Below the pieces are notes generated by a model. The model searched no databases, was not told the origin of the DNA, and worked only from the letters and a program-made list of their open reading frames with translations. Positions 11,258 to 22,654 of a stretch of 64,000 bases of DNA are shown here, piece by piece. Each line of letters opens with the position of its first letter. Within the stretch, counting starts at the first letter, position 1. The translations under genes were made by a program, and so were the position numbers. Source of the DNA: Asparagopsis taxiformis (Eukaryota; Rhodophyta; Florideophyceae; Bonnemaisoniales; Bonnemaisoniaceae); assembly GCA_030407315.1 (NCBI GenBank), contig JALQPE010002092.1:1-64000 (forward strand), read 5' to 3'.

Positions 11258-12585
11258 GCCGAGTTCGAGGTTAACTTAAGTGCAGTCTAGTATTCGAGAA
11301 AAGTCGAAACTATCCAGCTTGGGTGCATGACGGTCATTGGTTGTAGTATCCTGTTCATCTTCATGTAAGATGAAGGTTCGAAGAGAGTCATGTTTTCCTG
11401 CTTGGATACTATTTCATTTGGGATTGAAACTTTGACAGTATCGAGAAGGAAAGATGCATTTGTAGTTGGAAACATGCCGAACTCCAACTAAATCATAGGA
11501 ACTGTATAGTCCTCCGGAAGCCCATCATCTACTATGAGTATGATTACAGTTCTGGGAGGGTGTTAACTATTCATATGAATATGAATATGACATAATATTA
11601 TCTCTATCTCTCCCTCAATGATCCAACCCGTATTAGGGTTGATTTCGGAATAGCTGTAGGCTAGAATACTCCCGTTAATGACGTCGACGAGCCTGTAGTC
11701 GATTTCGCGAATCTCAACATATCTTTCGATCCTGAATGGATCGATATGTAATGGGCCATTGCATGCCCCTAATGAACTCAAAATCCTCTTAATATACTTT
11801 CAATCGGGAGAGGAAAGAGCTATCAATCCGCTTTGGAAAATACTACGACCTATGCATTACTGAAGCCCCTCCCATGTCTACATTCACTAAATATACTATT
11901 TCCAAGTTGAAGAAAACACGACAAGATTCTGGGTCCTCTGTCATAATAATTTTGGGGACTCTACCAGACGGTGCTCACTAAGAGTCAGTTTCATCTGCAA
12001 AGGCTGTTCTCGTGGGGTCCTCTGTATACAGGTAATCTGGAGAAATGAGTAACAACATCGTTCTGATTCGAGAATCTGAAGAGTAAGACTATGTCAATTA
12101 TAGATATTCTTACTCCTGGACGCTCGCGTACTTCAAAGTAGAACAATGATGGAGAACTTTGAGCTGCTGGACAAAAACAATTTCAACTATTCGGACTCGT
12201 TCACATTGACATGGAAACCTGTTCAGGGCCCTCTTTCATATAGAACTTTCGAGCGAGTTCCCAGGAACATTTTTTGGGAACCGCATACTTGAACCTCCCA
12301 GCCTGCATCTTCAGCGGACACACCATCTGCAGCGAGCTAGACAGAATTGAGCATGATGTTATTGTTGGACAGAGTAGTTCTCCTGTAGACGTACCCCATC
12401 CTACCGTACACGATGTCGCCTCTGAGTAAAACGTTTTACTCAACGTACGTTGTTCTATCTTTTCTAAATGATTCTACACGACTGTTCAGAATTAGTCAAC
12501 CTCGACTACGTCGATGGTATCGATCGATACATGCTCCATATCTTTCTTGCCTGTTTCTTCGTCCAGGGACTGTCTACATTCTGTA
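11258..12585. other. Intergenic, only small unconvincing ORFs
   Basis: AT-rich DNA with minus-strand ORFs of 66-80 codons (11287-11487, 11563-11781, 12201-12443). None has a recognisable domain or neighbour context. They may be decayed remnants; no function is claimed. Confidence 0.4.
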
Positions 12586-12780
12586 ACAACGATTGACCTC
12601 CACTTGGCAAAATATCCCTGAAAATAATACCGGGTATTGTTCTTAGGTTTCTTCCAGGGATCGCCTGTAGTCGGTACCAATGATTGCCCGCCACTTGGCA
12701 AAATATCCCTCGAAATAATACCCGGTATTATTTTCCGCACTACTCTGCCAGGTGGAGCTACGGCATTGGATGGGACTGCA
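12586..12780. repeat. Two diverged units of the palindromic-core satellite
   Basis: Two units about 92 bp apart share CCACTTGGCAAAATATCCCT followed by the core, first as AATAATACCGGGTATT and then as AATAATACCCGGTATTATT, the reverse-complement form. The second unit ends in GCCAGGTGGA and CATTGG as in the main array. This is a third locus of the family. Confidence 0.75.
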
Positions 12781-13053
12781 CAGGCCCCGGAGCCACTAGA
12801 GGCGTGCTCAATGACAGGGTAAAACTCTTAACCGTTGTAGACATGACGCTTTCTAGTCGCAGAGTGAGTTGGAAAATTGGAACGATATCTATTGTTTCCA
12901 GTACACCAGGTAGTACGTAGCATGCTAGGGTGCACCTTTTCCACTCATATCCTAGACAGTTTCATATCTAAAGGTTTTTATTTCTCCCAAGTCTCTCTCG
13001 TAGTAATAGCTTTACTTCAATTGATGTGAAACTTTACTTCTACGCTTCCATTA

Positions 13054-14577
13054 TCAATCTTCCTCATCAAGGAAAACTTCAACGTAGCTTTCACTCCCAT
13101 CTTCTTCATTTCCATGTCCGCTATCCTCCTCAAACGCGGTACTACGCTGTTCCAAGTGTTGTTCTTCGAATTTTTCGTTAGTAATTGTCAGTACATCTTC
13201 GCAGAGATGCCTCTTACAGATTCGCTCACTCGGCAACATCGCCTTTCCTAATTGTTTGAGCTCGTCTTGTACACTTTCTTCGAAGGTCTGACCTGATTGC
13301 ACCTTGAAAATTCCTAGAATCCCAGAAGCGATTGCATAGACAAATCTGAGTGAATTGCAGGAACGTCGCAGGAAAACCGTTCTACTCGTGCATTGAAGGA
13401 AAGCAATTGCAGTGTTCAGGGCTACCTCCAGGATATTGATTCTCCTTCGAATCATCCTTTTGGCCATACATCCCGATATCTCGACTTCGTACTGAATGAT
13501 GACCACCATTTCTTTCCGCTCAGTGATGAATTGTACCATGATCTCGGAATTCTTGTCATCCACAACTTTCCGTTCCTCAGGCCTTAGATTTCCGTTGGTC
13601 ACACGGGTATCGGGGATAATGTCCATATCTGGAATGATATCGTGAGTTGGAAACTCGAAAGTGATAGATGCGTCATTTTCCAACACTAGAGCGAACCCCA
13701 GTTCGACAAGGAATCGATGGCGCACCTGCTCTCTAGACTTGTTCAGGAAACCGAGCACCTTTGTCAGCGCAACTTTCGTAACAGCCAAAGATATTTCACG
13801 CTTGCTCAATTGTCCACCATCTGCATCTGTTTTCCTCCGCTTCCTAGCTCCTCCGTCAATGCTTCCTGCAGGCTGGTTTCGGCCATCGCCAGTGGCACCA
13901 TAAACAACTTCTTCGATTATTTTGTCCGGAATGTACTTGTTCTCCTTCCAGACGTTGAACGCATTCGAATCGCGTCCAGAGCTCGAGCCTTCCATTGTAC
14001 GGCCTGTACCCGACTTTTCCTTCTGAATGTTCCGCAGGAGAGACATTACCACTTGGAAACGAAGCTCGATGTTGTTCTTCCCGGAGTTGGATTGGAACAC
14101 ATCTCTCTTGTCATTGCTCTGCTTTGCAAACATCATTGCAGAGAGCAGCCTGCAACCACGGAGGTCATAGATTCCTTGGTTGGTGTAAATTGTCGCTCCA
14201 GCACCAATCTTGTTGACCAGCAAAGGTACAACAGTTCCAAATACTGCACACAGAAAATTGTAAGAAAACGATAGTTCTGCTGACTGCGAGATGCGCAACC
14301 GGTCCCTGTCCTTGTCGGTCATCCCCTTTTTCGAAGTGCCCTGACTCTGCTGTAATAAACCATCACAGATGTCTTTCACACCCTGCAGTTCCGTTACTAT
14401 AAACTCGACGAGACTCATCAGCTTTTCGATTTGCTGGCGTTGGGACGTTCGATCATCGTCGATCTCATCCATCCTCTCCCCAATACGACGAACTTCCCCA
14501 GTCACTGTCCTGAATCCCTCTCGAATAATCCCTGCTAGGCAGTCATTTGGATTTTCCTCACGACGCTGAGATTCCAT
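13054..14577 (-). CDS. Unknown nuclear-type protein with N-terminal coiled coil
   Basis: A 507-aa ORF without introns. I do not recognise the family. Residues about 10-75 form a heptad-rich coiled coil (RRIGERMDEI, QQIEKLMSLVEF). Around residues 95-170 lies a hydrophobic alpha/beta-looking segment, and near residue 245 a basic cluster (ARKRRKTD) suits a nuclear localisation signal. The C-terminal 60 residues are strongly acidic and end VEVFLDEED. Its setting between satellite units and a GGCAGT cluster suggests a lineage-specific or element-associated gene, but it has no transposase, nuclease or integrase motif. Reading-frame integrity over 1.5 kb in AT-rich DNA argues it is real. Confidence 0.6.
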   Translation of the reverse strand: MESQRREENPNDCLAGIIREGFRTVTGEVRRIGERMDEIDDDRTSQRQQIEKLMSLVEFIVTELQGVKDICDGLLQQSQGTSKKGMTDKDRDRLRISQSAELSFSYNFLCAVFGTVVPLLVNKIGAGATIYTNQGIYDLRGCRLLSAMMFAKQSNDKRDVFQSNSGKNNIELRFQVVMSLLRNIQKEKSGTGRTMEGSSSGRDSNAFNVWKENKYIPDKIIEEVVYGATGDGRNQPAGSIDGGARKRRKTDADGGQLSKREISLAVTKVALTKVLGFLNKSREQVRHRFLVELGFALVLENDASITFEFPTHDIIPDMDIIPDTRVTNGNLRPEERKVVDDKNSEIMVQFITERKEMVVIIQYEVEISGCMAKRMIRRRINILEVALNTAIAFLQCTSRTVFLRRSCNSLRFVYAIASGILGIFKVQSGQTFEESVQDELKQLGKAMLPSERICKRHLCEDVLTITNEKFEEQHLEQRSTAFEEDSGHGNEEDGSESYVEVFLDEED

Positions 14578-14894
14578 CTTCTGTCAAACTTCGCCTCTCG
14601 TTCCAATCACAGTGTGTCCCTCTCAACGCTTTCCGTACAACGAGAATGCTAATTGCTAACAATAGTAACAAATAATGCCACCTACTCTATTCATATCCTC
14701 TTAAAACGACCGATTTTCTCCTACCTTTTTTGTAACGGTCATTTCCATGTGACCATGCATCCTCTACACTTCTCACTACTAGTAGCTTCAGAATAGTTTC
14801 CTCTCTTCTCTACTTGAACTCACATGCGAACACATTGCACAACGACCCTATCCTGGACAACTATTGCAATATTGAATCTCAGAAAATACCAATC

Positions 14895-15260
14895 ACCAAT
14901 TACTATCAAGGCAGTACTTGCAGGCAGTACAATTCACTGCCGGAGCCAGTATATTTTACTGCCTGATTCTAATGCCAGGTCATTTGCCAGGGCAGTACTG
15001 TACGGCAGTACATTCCATTGCAGAAATCATCAAAAATCACTGCATTGCACTACTGCCCTGTGGTACCAGCAAAAATTACTAGAATTTGCTATCGTACAGT
15101 ACTGAATTCTGCTACATAGCGTACTGCCAGGAAATTTTGTATTTTACTGCCTACGGCACTAGAACTGAAAAAATTAAAATAGTAATTTTACTGCCTCAGG
15201 CACTACATTGCTCAGGCAGTGATTTTTACTGCCTCAGGCAGTAAATTTACTACATTTTTT
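14895..15260. repeat. Second GGCAGT/ACTGCC palindrome cluster
   Basis: Same motif family as at 2.5-3.3 kb, with dense GGCAGTA and TACTGCC words in both orientations. The clearest palindrome is at 15225-15245, with 10-bp arms TTTACTGCCT and AGGCAGTAAA around one base. The cluster stops abruptly where a purine-rich and then GC-rich retroelement-like block begins. Confidence 0.75.
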
Positions 15261-15299
15261 GATCTCAAACTCAGTAGTGGGGCGACGTTGGCAAAACGG

Positions 15300-16286
15300 A
15301 GAACGTGAGTAGAAGAGAGAGGACGAAAGAGGAAGGAAAGTGACAGAGAGAGAGAAGAACGAGGAAAGAGAAAAACAGACCCGAGAAGAAGCAGCGGAAG
15401 GTATGCGTGAGAGGATGACGCGCGAGGACGCGCTGTGGAGTTAGTCGGGGGGAGTGTGGTACAATTTATTCGGTCGACGCGTGCGCGCTCTTAACGACTG
15501 CGTCTGGCTGAGTCCGCATGCATCCGCGAATTAGTTAGTTAGTAAGCGAGCGTACGCGTAGCGATCCGATTACGTGTCACGGCGCGCCTGAGCGAGCGCG
15601 TGCGCGCGAACGAACCTGCGAGCTTGGCGCCACGTGTAGCGCCTTTTGCGAATTTCCCTTTATTTCCCCTTTTTTGGGTTTTTTATGACGAAAGTCTTTT
15701 TCCCAAATATTTCCCTTTTTGCGTGCGAGCGAGCGGCCGCCGGCCGGCCACGGTAGGACAACCTGTCCTTTAGTAGTTAGCTATTAATGGTCGTTCAGCT
15801 TCGCACCTTACCAATAAACAGCCAGCATCTTCGCAGCTACGAGTTAAGCGTTTAGCGAATCGCGAGGACCGATTGCGTTGAAACGTTGCGTGCGGGTTGC
15901 TCACGATCGCCGACGTTCGCGTGCGCGCTGCGCATAAACCGATCGTCGAACCGCGTCGCACCGCGATAGCGCGCGTTGCGTCGCACGCCACTAGGCCAGG
16001 GATTTACGACCCCTGTGTGGATCGCGTTGTGCTCGAGTTTACTCGGTGATCTCACCCTGAGATCACGGCTTGCGCCGGCCCGCGAATCCCGTGTTGCGAT
16101 CGTTCCCTACGCGTTCCGCCGTTGTACCACCCGTTCGCCAGCGCGACCGAGCGACCGCGAAACGCAAGTTCAACCAGCGCGTTACGGTTCACCTCGCCCT
16201 GACACGGTTGCAATTCTAGAACTCCCTTAGCGATCGCCACCCCGGCTGGTCCTACTCGTTGGTTCGACACACGACGCATTCGTGCA
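15300..16286 (+). mobile_element. Probable 3' end of an LTR retroelement: purine-rich tract plus LTR
   Basis: A purine-rich stretch (about 15305-15415, many GAGAGA/GGAAGG runs) leads to GGGGGGAG at 15447-15454, followed directly by TGTGGTAC. This is the expected order of polypurine tract and 3' LTR. The next 830 bases are CpG-rich, non-coding and sharply different from both flanks. An AATAAA lies near 15814, and a TGCA at about 16283-16286 is a plausible LTR end. No coding region of the element lies upstream and no second LTR is seen, so boundaries and family are inferred. Confidence 0.45.
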
Positions 16287-16830
16287 CTCGGTCTCTAGCT
16301 TAAGTATGTAATTGAGTGAAGGGAAACTACCATCAGAATTCTGGATCTGTGGTGATGAAGCCTATGAATGCTCTGAATTTCTATTGACACCATATGAAAG
16401 GTCGCAAAGTGGAGAAAAAGAAGATGCATTCAATTTCTTTTTGTCTGCGATGAGAATACATGTGTAGCAAGCATTTGGAAAGCTTGTGAATAGCTGGAGA
16501 ATACTGAACAGTGCACTTCGTTATTCGCTACAGTCTAACTCAAGAATAGTTTGTGTATGTATGAAATTGCACAACTCTTGTATTGATCGCACCGATAGGT
16601 TTGGAGATGCACATCCTTGCACAAGTACAGATAATTTGGTAATCGTAGCCAACTGAAGAGTGGAAGCGTGAAATGGTTAAGATGTCAAACAGTCTACAAG
16701 GTTCTGGCTTTTTTCCAGACAATCACAGTAAAAATCGATTTCACAGAAGAGAGTTTTACTAAGAGATTTTGTTTTGGAGAGCGGTCGACGTAGACCGTGA
16801 TCAACTGGATTGGTGCATCAATAGGATCAT
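16287..16830. other. Intergenic, no feature seen
   Basis: AT-rich spacer after the LTR-like block and before the 3' end of the damaged minus-strand gene. No ORF or repeat of note. Confidence 0.4.
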
Positions 16831-17700
16831 CTATACGCCATCAGATGTTTCCTTCTCTAAATTTTGTTCCAATACATTCAAGCATCGAGCTTCCATCAGA
16901 TTGAAATGTTTCCTTGCAACAAAGATTAACCTTTCATTCCCTGTCTTCTCTGCGTTTTCAAGACGTTTGGTAGCCTTCTTAAGCAGAACAATAAACTCTT
17001 CTTGTCTCACTGACATTCGCAATATGTTACCGATTCTACTCTGCTTGATTGCCTTATCCCCTGCCTCTGTGACACCCCTATTCGGTGCAAATGCAGACCC
17101 GAACTCCTTCTGCTTTTTCATCTCGAGTATACTACCAATTTTTTCACATGTCTGCATGAACATTCTCCCTTCCATATCCACCTTTTCTTCTTTTTCATTG
17201 CATTGTCCGTCTGATATGTTCATGACGTGAGAATCTCGGGATTCACTTCCATTCTTGAGCGAAATTTTCGTGTGAGTCAGTCCAGAGCCACCACCAAACT
17301 CATCGTATCCATTTTCATCTTCTCCTATGTCAATATTTTTTGTCATTAGACGGATGAAAGAGTCGTCTTGTTCTGGTAAACCAAGCTTGCTGGCATTGAA
17401 AACAATATAGGCTCTCATATACTCAGCTGTGACCTCTCCGTTTGCCGTATACTTCAAAAATACGGGGAAGCGATCAGAATCCTTTTCTCCAGACTTTTGC
17501 CACAGGAAGAGGCACACTGAATGCTTTCCGTCCGTCCTGGAACGCTTTTCGGAGCCTAGCTGCACTTCGATGAACTTTGGGAAGAGCTGTACAATCTACA
17601 TCATCAATCCTGCCACGAAGATCAATTCTATAGACTATATTTGCATTATTAAACCTCTCAGCAACAATAGTCCAAAAGGAATCTCTTGATTGACCCTGAT
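16831..17700 (-). pseudogene. 5'-truncated gene of unknown family, frame change near 17.5 kb
   Basis: Reading leftwards from about 17695, SRDSFWTIVAERFNN and RIDLRGRIDDVDC resemble the Trp-anchored start of SANT/Myb-like DNA-binding modules found in transposon-related plant and algal proteins. The frame changes between about 17565 and 17480. The protein then continues as a 244-codon ORF with LFLWQKSGEKDSDRFPVFLKY and a helical C-terminus (EEFIVLLKKATKRLENAEKT). The 5' end is cut off where GC-rich DNA begins at about 17701. A short intron could explain the frame change instead of a mutation. Function is unknown; the DNA-binding suggestion rests on a weak pattern. Confidence 0.4.
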
Positions 17701-18728
17701 TGTGGGACTTGTCCCGTATGATGCGGTAAAGGGGCGTGAATGGATGCCTCTCAGGAGGACAGAAAGGGCGCAAGAGAAGGGTCGCGTGCAGATGTCGCCC
17801 AAGGGCGAATGGGTGCGTGCTGTCTTGCATTGGAACCGGGTCCGATGGCTTGAGCTGGACCCTCCCGCGGAATTGCAACGTGTATTAGTTAAGCGCGCTT
17901 AGTTGCACACGTGTGCGTGAGGGCCGATCCGTCCGTTACAGTTGCGCACGTGTACGTTATACCCGGCCGTTTCTATTAGTTTACACGTAGCAACGTAGCA
18001 GTTTACTCTGTAAGGCCCCTGGGCCGCATAAACACCCCACAACCTAATCCCTCTATCAGGAGTCTTCGTCCTCTTGGTGTACCACCGGACCTGATCGTGT
18101 CGCTTCGCTCCCATCCTGCGGATCGCAGTAACTGTTTGCCTACTCCGCCTGTGGCTATAGTGCGTGGCCCAAGTACGGCCCTACTCTTACCGCTATATCA
18201 GCGCCTCTGGCATCGCCGTCTCGCTGTACCAGCTTCTCCTCTTCCCTTTCAGGGTCTCTTCCCTGCACATGCCACCCGTGCAACGCGTGCCCACTCACCC
18301 TTCTCCACCTATCAGGTACCCTCATCTGCTTGGTAGACCACCATTCACGCTGTATCAGCTCCCCTTCATCTCCTTCTCGACCGTTGGTCATTCCCCTCAC
18401 ACACTAAGTGTCCGTTGACACCCGGTGTATCACCGTCACACACTACCACTTCAGTGTACCACTGATACAGTTTTTGCGCTATCCCTTCTACCCCTTTAGG
18501 GTTGGCCTGAAAAGCCAACCTCTCACCTGCATAGCATTATCACTTGAACCAAGATTCTCGACGTATCGTCTGTGTGGCTTTACAACCCACAGTCAAGCAG
18601 GAGATCCGCCTTAGCTCTACCACCTCTACCCTGAGCCTGACTAACGAGACAGGAGGGCTCTAGCACCTCGCGGTGTTTAGCCGAATCGGCTCACAGCCCT
18701 AAGTCGAATCGAAAGCCCGGTCATTGCA
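17701..18728. mobile_element. GC-rich insertion, LTR-like
   Basis: About 1.03 kb of CpG-rich sequence between AT-rich flanks, starting TGTGGGAC and with TTGCA close to its right edge. It contains no supported coding sequence; the 70-codon plus ORF at its left edge and the 60-85-codon ORFs inside have no motif. Its size and TG...CA ends fit a solo LTR, but I found no clear target-site duplication. It appears to interrupt the gene at 16831-17700. Confidence 0.35.
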
Positions 18729-20153
18729 CTACACTCTCAAGAGAGCACGAGAAATGAGGGATGTTTTGTTACATGAAAAACGCATATTCCATTTTTTGTT
18801 GATACCTCGCAATTCCTGAACAGTACAATGAGTAGAGAATGAGAACAGGAAGTCAGAGTCGTTCAGTATATCACCGAAATCACGACGCTCTTCTGAATTC
18901 AATGAAGAACATGAAGAGTTTTCAATCATCGATTTTCCCTCAGTCAAGAGTTCTTGGGTGTTTTGTGGATCAATCACATCGCATAGTTCTATATTGGAGA
19001 AAGGGTTAGTACGAATTTCTCCAAGACTTAGACTGGTATCGAAAGAAATTCATGGATATTGAAATTCATCACCGGTTCATTTGGATCTCTTTAATGACTG
19101 CGACTTTTAATTGTTTCGTACCGAGCGAATTCCGCCCGGAAGCATGGAGAGTCAGATTTCATTCGAGGCTAGAGCAGAATTATGGAATGATGCATAATAC
19201 AAAGCGAGAGAAGGTAATGGCTCCGAATGCGGTCAAATTCGCCCTCCTCACTTGTACTCGAGAATGCAAATTAAGGTTCACGGTTGAGAGAGTGAGTTTC
19301 ACACAATTTGTATCGAATACAGTGCGTGGGGTCTGCCGCATTCTGAGGACTGTGATGTGGCGATTGGCGCGAAGGCTACTCCGAGGAAGCCGTCGATTAG
19401 TATGAAAGTTCCATTGTCTAGCAGCCAAGTGGCGAAGCTTCCCAGTTTTGAGAGTTTAATTTGTCCCACTTTCGTTCGAGCTTTCATTCTCACTGACAGA
19501 TCTGACCTCCTCTCCGCCTATCATCTGCCTCTATTTCGCCCTTACACGTGCATGCACGTTCATACATACACGTTCATTTCTTTTCAAGAAGGCCCTTATA
19601 GAACAGCCAGAAGGCTGAATTGTGGGGCAGAACTGTAGTGGTTTTACTCCGTTAATTTTTTCCACTGTCCCGCAAATGACCTCGGCAGTGTTATAATTTC
19701 ATGAATTGCCTAATATTGGCTTTCTTCCATTTTATAAACCCTCTTACCCTAAGTGAGTGGTATTTGCACTTCTGGTTGCATCCGCCTGAACCTAATGGCC
19801 AGTCCTGCAGCGCCAGGTGGACCAATGATGTACAGTGTCCACGCATTCATTAGTGCCACTCCATTCATAAAGCTCCGTTATCGAATTTAGCAATTGGTCA
19901 ACTTACGGTGTTGGGAGGAGTTCGTTCACGAGATACGATATCATCCGGCAGTGAAAACGTAACTGAACAAGTTTGGTCAATCCATTGGCTGTCAACTATC
20001 TACATCACCCAATTGCCAGAATGAAACGGCAACCGTGAATTGGAAGGATGAGCTGTAGTTTGGGGGCTTGCACGCGAAGCAAATGTCACCATGTTTAAAA
20101 CGTTGTCTACTTCATCATGTTCGAAGCTAGATTCGGCAAGGTGTAGGAACTAC
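18729..20153. other. Intergenic, no supported gene
   Basis: AT-rich DNA with only short ORFs. The 82-codon minus ORF at 18729-18977 (MIDPQNTQELL) abuts the GC-rich insertion and could be part of the damaged gene on the other side, but frame continuity cannot be shown. Confidence 0.35.
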
Positions 20154-21749
20154 CTACTGTTTCATATTCCAACTGTATCGGAACCCGTCGTAGATGAAGC
20201 CATGGTCAAATGACAACTGATCAGCAGCTTTAGGACCGCGACTGAATGCCTTGTACTTGATTGGCTCCACAGCTCCGTCATCAATAGCATGCAATAGCGG
20301 CGTGAATATTTTCCATGCTTCCCTCAACTCATCATCTCTGACAAATGCAGAAGAATCACCACGAAGAACTTGCAGAATCAGGCGTGTGTATGCATCTGGT
20401 AAAGTGGAAAATTTGTCGGGGAATCGCGTCTTGTAGGATAAATCTAGTTCTGATACAACTGGGTCACCAGCCAATCCCGGTGATTTGATGTTCACCTTCA
20501 TGTACACTGCCTCATTTGGTTGCAAACGAAGCACAAGTTCGTTTCGGGCAAGTCCGTGTGTGGCATCTCCAACATCAGGGAACAGAAGCTTGGACCCTGG
20601 GGATCCCTTAAATTGCACACGAACTTCAGATTTTCGTTCATTCAATGCCTTGCCAGCCTTCATAATAAAAGGTACACCTTCCCAACGAGGATTATTAATG
20701 AATAACACCATCGCCGCAAATGTGGGCGTCTTGGAATCGTTTGGAACACCAGGGTCGTCGGTGTAGGCGGGTTCCTTACCGTCGTCATCGCCAATATATT
20801 GGCCAGTAATACAGTCCTCAATACGAACTGGTGCTATGGCTTGCAAAACCTTAACCTTTTCATTGCGAATGTAATCACCAGTCTGCTTTACTGGTGCCTC
20901 CATGGCGAACATTGTGAGCACTTGCAAGAGATGGTTTTGCATGACATCTCGAATAATACCGCTCTTGTCAAAGTAACCGCCACGCCCCTTAGTACCAAAG
21001 TTCTCCTTGAACGAAATCGTGACAGATGCGATATGCTGGCGATTCCATAATGGTTCAAAGATGGCGTTACTGAAACGCATAACAAGAATGTTCTGCACAG
21101 CTTCCTTCCCAATGTAATGGTCGATACGGTACATTTCCTTTTCTTCAAGAAGGGCGGAAATATCATTGTTAAGTCTCTCGAACGAGTTGAGGTCAGCACC
21201 AAATGGCTTCTCAACAATGAAGCGGGACCAGCCGTTGTGGTTCATGGCAGCGGTCTTAAGTGCTCCAGCGATTGGTACAAAGAGGGATGGGGGAATGGCA
21301 AAGTAGAAGAGACGGTTGGCAACAGCGCTGCCGGAAGCGATTTCCACCTGTTGCATTTCCTCTGCAACGTTGCGTACGGCAGTGACGTCGTCGTAACCGC
21401 CCGAGCGGTAGATACACCTGCTGAGGAATTTATCGAGTGAAACGGGGTCATCTGCCTTGAGGAACTTACGTAAACCGTTGCGGAAGTCTTCATCAGATTT
21501 TTTAGAACGGGAGTAACCGACAATGGTGAAGTGATCGGGGAGGTAACTGGAACGGAAGAGGGCGAAAAGAGAGGGATAGGTCTTCTTCTTTGCAAGGTCA
21601 CCAGAGGCTCCAATCACGAAGACGGTAAGTGCATCGACACGATAATCGCAGCGATAAAACTCGCCCTTCTCCTCGTGCTGGGACATTTTGCGGACGAGCG
21701 AAGGCTGCTCGGTTTGAAGCTCCATGTTGCGGATGTTGGTTAAAAGCAA
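20154..21749 (-). CDS. G6PD: Glucose-6-phosphate 1-dehydrogenase
   Basis: Oxidises glucose 6-phosphate to 6-phosphogluconolactone with NADP+, the first step of the oxidative pentose phosphate pathway. The 531-aa product has the N-terminal coenzyme fingerprint GASGDLAKKK (about residues 47-56), the EKPFGAD strand, and the active-site signature RIDHYIGKE near residues 208-216. Length and C-terminus are full for the family. The N-terminus has no clear transit peptide, so a cytosolic enzyme is likely. Met-1, Met-9 (MELQTEQ) or Met-22 (MSQHEEK) could be the start. No intron is needed. Its 5' end faces the plastid protein gene across a 0.9-kb divergent promoter region. Confidence 0.95.
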   Translation of the reverse strand: MLLTNIRNMELQTEQPSLVRKMSQHEEKGEFYRCDYRVDALTVFVIGASGDLAKKKTYPSLFALFRSSYLPDHFTIVGYSRSKKSDEDFRNGLRKFLKADDPVSLDKFLSRCIYRSGGYDDVTAVRNVAEEMQQVEIASGSAVANRLFYFAIPPSLFVPIAGALKTAAMNHNGWSRFIVEKPFGADLNSFERLNNDISALLEEKEMYRIDHYIGKEAVQNILVMRFSNAIFEPLWNRQHIASVTISFKENFGTKGRGGYFDKSGIIRDVMQNHLLQVLTMFAMEAPVKQTGDYIRNEKVKVLQAIAPVRIEDCITGQYIGDDDGKEPAYTDDPGVPNDSKTPTFAAMVLFINNPRWEGVPFIMKAGKALNERKSEVRVQFKGSPGSKLLFPDVGDATHGLARNELVLRLQPNEAVYMKVNIKSPGLAGDPVVSELDLSYKTRFPDKFSTLPDAYTRLILQVLRGDSSAFVRDDELREAWKIFTPLLHAIDDGAVEPIKYKAFSRGPKAADQLSFDHGFIYDGFRYSWNMKQ

Positions 21750-22654
21750 GGAGGGCGGATGGATAGTTGGCCCGGGCCGAAGCTGGAAACGGAGGGATGG
21801 AGAAAGTGCGGGATGAAAGCGAGGATTTCTACCACGATGATTATGTCGAGACGGCGCACGGCAAGTTTGGGATCGTTATAAAGAGACGACTATGGGGTGA
21901 AATCAGGCAGTCAGGTTGGGAAAGCGATGCATGCCACAGTTGCACACGTAACAACAGCACTGCAAGACAGCGAATGAACAACGAGTGCGGTAGCCATGCC
22001 ATGGAGTGGCGACGGTTTGGCAACGTTTGCTACCAGCTACCGGCCCTAAACTCCTCCTGCGCAGCGCCAATACTCACAGCAATTCTCATGTCGGGCTGCG
22101 AATGCTGACGCAGGCGATTACAGTCTGGTACATTTCTCCGCTTTGCTTTGCAGATATTTCCCATGCCCAGTCCCAAATATATCCGTTTTATACACTTTTT
22201 GCACCAACCACCGCTTTCTAATCTGGCTTCCAGATTCCCGTTAGATAAGTTGATTGCCTTATTTAGCCAATCAAATAAGAAATTATAACTCTTCCATATC
22301 AATTGCAATTGGGGAGTAACCCTATCGAACACCACAGGATCTTTTGGTGAGAGGTAGTCAAGACTACCAATTAAAAAACGACAAGTACGCGATTGCCATA
22401 ACATCTGACGAGCTCAGCGAGATATTTCCATTTTTATCAGCTTTTCATGGGATCTCTGCAGCGTACAGTCCAAGTGTAACCACACATTTTGCATCGCCCT
22501 TTGCTCCGCAGCATCTCATCTCATAAATTACCACTGTACCGTATTGCAGCCCCTTGCAATTTCATGAGTACATTAGCAACCCCACTTGTGCCAGCCTGCG
22601 CCTCAAAACTATCTGCTTCGACACCAGCTGTTCAACTCTAACAAAACTTTCGCG
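21750..22654. promoter_or_regulatory. Divergent upstream region of G6PD and a plastid protein gene
   Basis: A 905-bp spacer between two divergently transcribed genes. It contains GCCAATCAAATAAG near 22265 and another CAAT-type word (CAATTGCAATTGG) near 22300. No TATA box is obvious. Promoter assignment is positional. Confidence 0.4.

Noticed and set aside
17879..18725. rRNA or tRNA gene in the GC-rich block
   Set aside because: No rRNA core motif and no tRNA A/B-box pair or cloverleaf could be found by eye.
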